Shown piece by piece: positions 62,825 through 64,000 of a stretch of 64,000 nt of DNA. Numbering within the stretch: the first letter of the stretch is position 1; every line of letters starts with the position of its first letter. The translations under genes were made by a program, and so were the position numbers. Origin of the DNA: Aureimonas altamirensis (lineage in GTDB: Bacteria; Pseudomonadota; Alphaproteobacteria; Rhizobiales; Rhizobiaceae). The stretch spans positions 62,001-126,000 of the forward strand of contig NZ_BBWQ01000010.1 of NCBI RefSeq assembly GCF_001463885.1, written 5' to 3'. Below the pieces are notes generated by a model. The model made no database searches. It was not told the DNA's origin and worked only from the letters and a program-made list of their open reading frames with translations.

Positions 62825-63741
62825 CGCGTCCGCTTGGATTTACCGGCAACCTTTTGTTCCGCGACAGCGAGAAGCGTGGGCCGGACAGCCTTCCCGACGC
62901 TCTTGCCGACCCGCGCCTGCGCGTCTGCCTTCTGGCGGAGCGATCCTTTTTGACCACCGGCCCTGACGACGCGCCGGATGCCTTCTTCGACCGTGCCGGT
63001 GCGCAGGCGCTGGGTGCCGACATGGCCGAGGCGGTGCTTTTGGGCCACCGCCCGGGTGATGGTGCTCCGGTGGTGGTGGCCACCGCCCCGGTGCCGCCCG
63101 AAGGCACGTCCGGCGTCCGCGCCATGGACCTTCGCGGGCTTGCCATGTCCGGCGTCCTCAAAAGCGATGACGAAGGCACGCTCGGGCAGGCGCAGCATCT
63201 TCTGTACTGGAACAGGCGGACGCGGCATTGCGGCGTCTGCGGCGGCAAGACCGAGGCGGAAGCCGGGGGCCTGCGCCGCCGATGCACGGCGTGCGGCGAA
63301 ATGTTCTTTCCGCGCACCGACCCCGTCGTCATCATGCTGGTGCACGATGGCGCGGACCGCTGCCTGCTGGGCCGCCAGAAGCAGTTTGCGCCGGGCATGT
63401 ACTCCGCCCTCGCCGGCTTCGTGGAACCGGGTGAAACGCTGGAAGACGCCGTCCGGCGCGAAGTGCTGGAAGAATCGGGGCTGACGGTGGGCGCGGTGAC
63501 CTATCATGCCTCGCAGCCATGGCCGTTTCCCGGCTCGCTGATGATCGGCTGCTTCGGCCGCGCCCTTGGGGACGAGGTCCGCTACGACGCCGACGAACTG
63601 GAAGATTGCCGCTGGTTCGACCGGGCAGAGGTTCGCGCCATGCTGGCCGGCACGCACCAAGGGGGCATCGGCGCGCCGAAGCCATTCGCCATCGCCAGCA
63701 TTCTCATCCGGGCCTTCGCCGAGGGCAGCGTGCCCGGCTGA
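62821..63741 (+). CDS. nudC: NAD+ diphosphatase NudC
   Basis: NudC splits NAD(H) into NMN(H) and AMP and removes NAD caps from RNA. The 306-residue product has a four-cysteine zinc ribbon (RHCGVCGGKT near 137, RRCTACGEMFFPRTDP near 153) and the Nudix box GFVEPGETLEDAVRREVLEESG split around residues 200-221, followed by SQPWPFPGSLMIG, the NudC-specific SQPWPFPxS motif. It starts with GTG overlapping the HIT gene. It converges on pheA with no gap. Confidence 0.95.
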   Translation: MTRPLGFTGNLLFRDSEKRGPDSLPDALADPRLRVCLLAERSFLTTGPDDAPDAFFDRAGAQALGADMAEAVLLGHRPGDGAPVVVATAPVPPEGTSGVRAMDLRGLAMSGVLKSDDEGTLGQAQHLLYWNRRTRHCGVCGGKTEAEAGGLRRRCTACGEMFFPRTDPVVIMLVHDGADRCLLGRQKQFAPGMYSALAGFVEPGETLEDAVRREVLEESGLTVGAVTYHASQPWPFPGSLMIGCFGRALGDEVRYDADELEDCRWFDRAEVRAMLAGTHQGGIGAPKPFAIASILIRAFAEGSVPG

Positions 63742-64000
63742 TCACTCTCCCGGCACGGTCGGCAGGGTGGCCGGCCGGTCGTCCGAAGCGGGATAGACGC
63801 CCAGGATCGTCAGCCGTTTGGTGAAGAAGGCGAGTTCCTCGAGCGCATGGGCGACGCCCCGCTCGTCCGGGTGTCCTTCGATGTCGGCATAAAATTGCGT
63901 GGCCGTGAAGGCGCCGCCGATCTGGTAGCTTTCCAGCTTGGTCATGTTGACGCCATTGGTCGCGAAGCCGCCGAGCGCCTTGTAAAGGGCGGCGGGCAGG
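63742..64000 (-). CDS. pheA: Prephenate dehydratase, C-terminal part (cut by window edge)
   Basis: The minus strand ends with an ACT regulatory domain: LPAALYKALGGFATNGVNM, TKLESYQIGGAFTATQFYAD and a helix with EELAFFTKRLTILGVYPA, typical of the phenylalanine-binding domain of prephenate dehydratase. About 85 residues are visible; the catalytic part lies beyond base 64000. The enzyme converts prephenate to phenylpyruvate in phenylalanine synthesis. The stop abuts nudC, convergent. Confidence 0.93.
   Translation of the reverse strand, partial: LPAALYKALGGFATNGVNMTKLESYQIGGAFTATQFYADIEGHPDERGVAHALEELAFFTKRLTILGVYPASDDRPATLPTVPGE

Noticed and set aside
1-64000. Prophage, IS element, integrase or CRISPR array
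   Set aside because: No integrase, transposase, phage structural gene or regularly spaced repeat was seen anywhere in the window.

Overview
The window is GC-rich, densely packed chromosomal DNA from an alphaproteobacterium of the order Hyphomicrobiales (Rhizobiales). That placement rests on linked families: CtrA next to the phosphotransferase ChpT and the DUF1134 protein EipA, a MucR/Ros zinc-finger regulator, the lpiA-acvB lysyl-phosphatidylglycerol pair, a Brucella Omp10-like lipoprotein, homospermidine synthase, and the small rhizobial families DUF1036, DUF1244 and DUF2312 (GapR). The genus cannot be fixed by eye; I see no phage, IS element or CRISPR array.

Layout. 1-1.9 kb: pyruvate kinase (cut by the left edge), a DUF1036 secreted protein, a DUF1244 protein and GapR. 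2.0-11.9 kb: an accessory catabolic island. A plus-strand operon encodes an Ldh2-type dehydrogenase, a GntR/FCD repressor, an enolase-superfamily enzyme with an atypical active site, a TctCBA tripartite carboxylate transporter and an L-2-hydroxyglutarate-oxidase-like flavoprotein. A minus-strand pair (SDR, RraA-like lyase) follows, divergent from a LysR regulator. 11.9-15.6 kb: a cell-cycle and envelope block (FliJ-like protein, ctrA, chpT, eipA, a coiled-coil protein). 15.6-31.7 kb: RNA methyltransferase, tRNA-Glu(CTC), an outer-membrane beta-barrel, acvB-lpiA, mucR, a large DUF882 protein, oligoendopeptidase F, an Rsm22-like protein with an iron-sulfur-type cysteine set, hss, omp10, an SPFH/NfeD pair and galU. 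32-37 kb: an MscS channel and a TrpXYZ-like ABC transporter.

37-43 kb: a second catabolic locus, the four-carbon acid sugar (L-threonate/D-erythronate) operon ltnD-otnK-otnI-deoR-otnC, transcribed away from a glycerate 2-kinase. 43-64 kb: mostly core genes: argB, an MHS-type MFS transporter, a HAD nucleotidase, a LOG protein, dapD, a lytic transglycosylase, a CDF-like transporter, a SulP transporter behind a structured leader, a trypsin-like protease, def-fmt-truA, dapE, a lipoprotein transglycosylase, recR-ebfC-dnaX, the 4.5S SRP RNA, a HIT protein, nudC and the end of pheA (cut by the right edge).

The points I would follow first are the atypical enolase-superfamily enzyme and its island with a candidate GntR operator; the folded leader with a terminator-like arrangement ahead of the SulP gene; the cysteine set in the Rsm22-like protein; and the repeat-rich divergent control region of the threonate locus.
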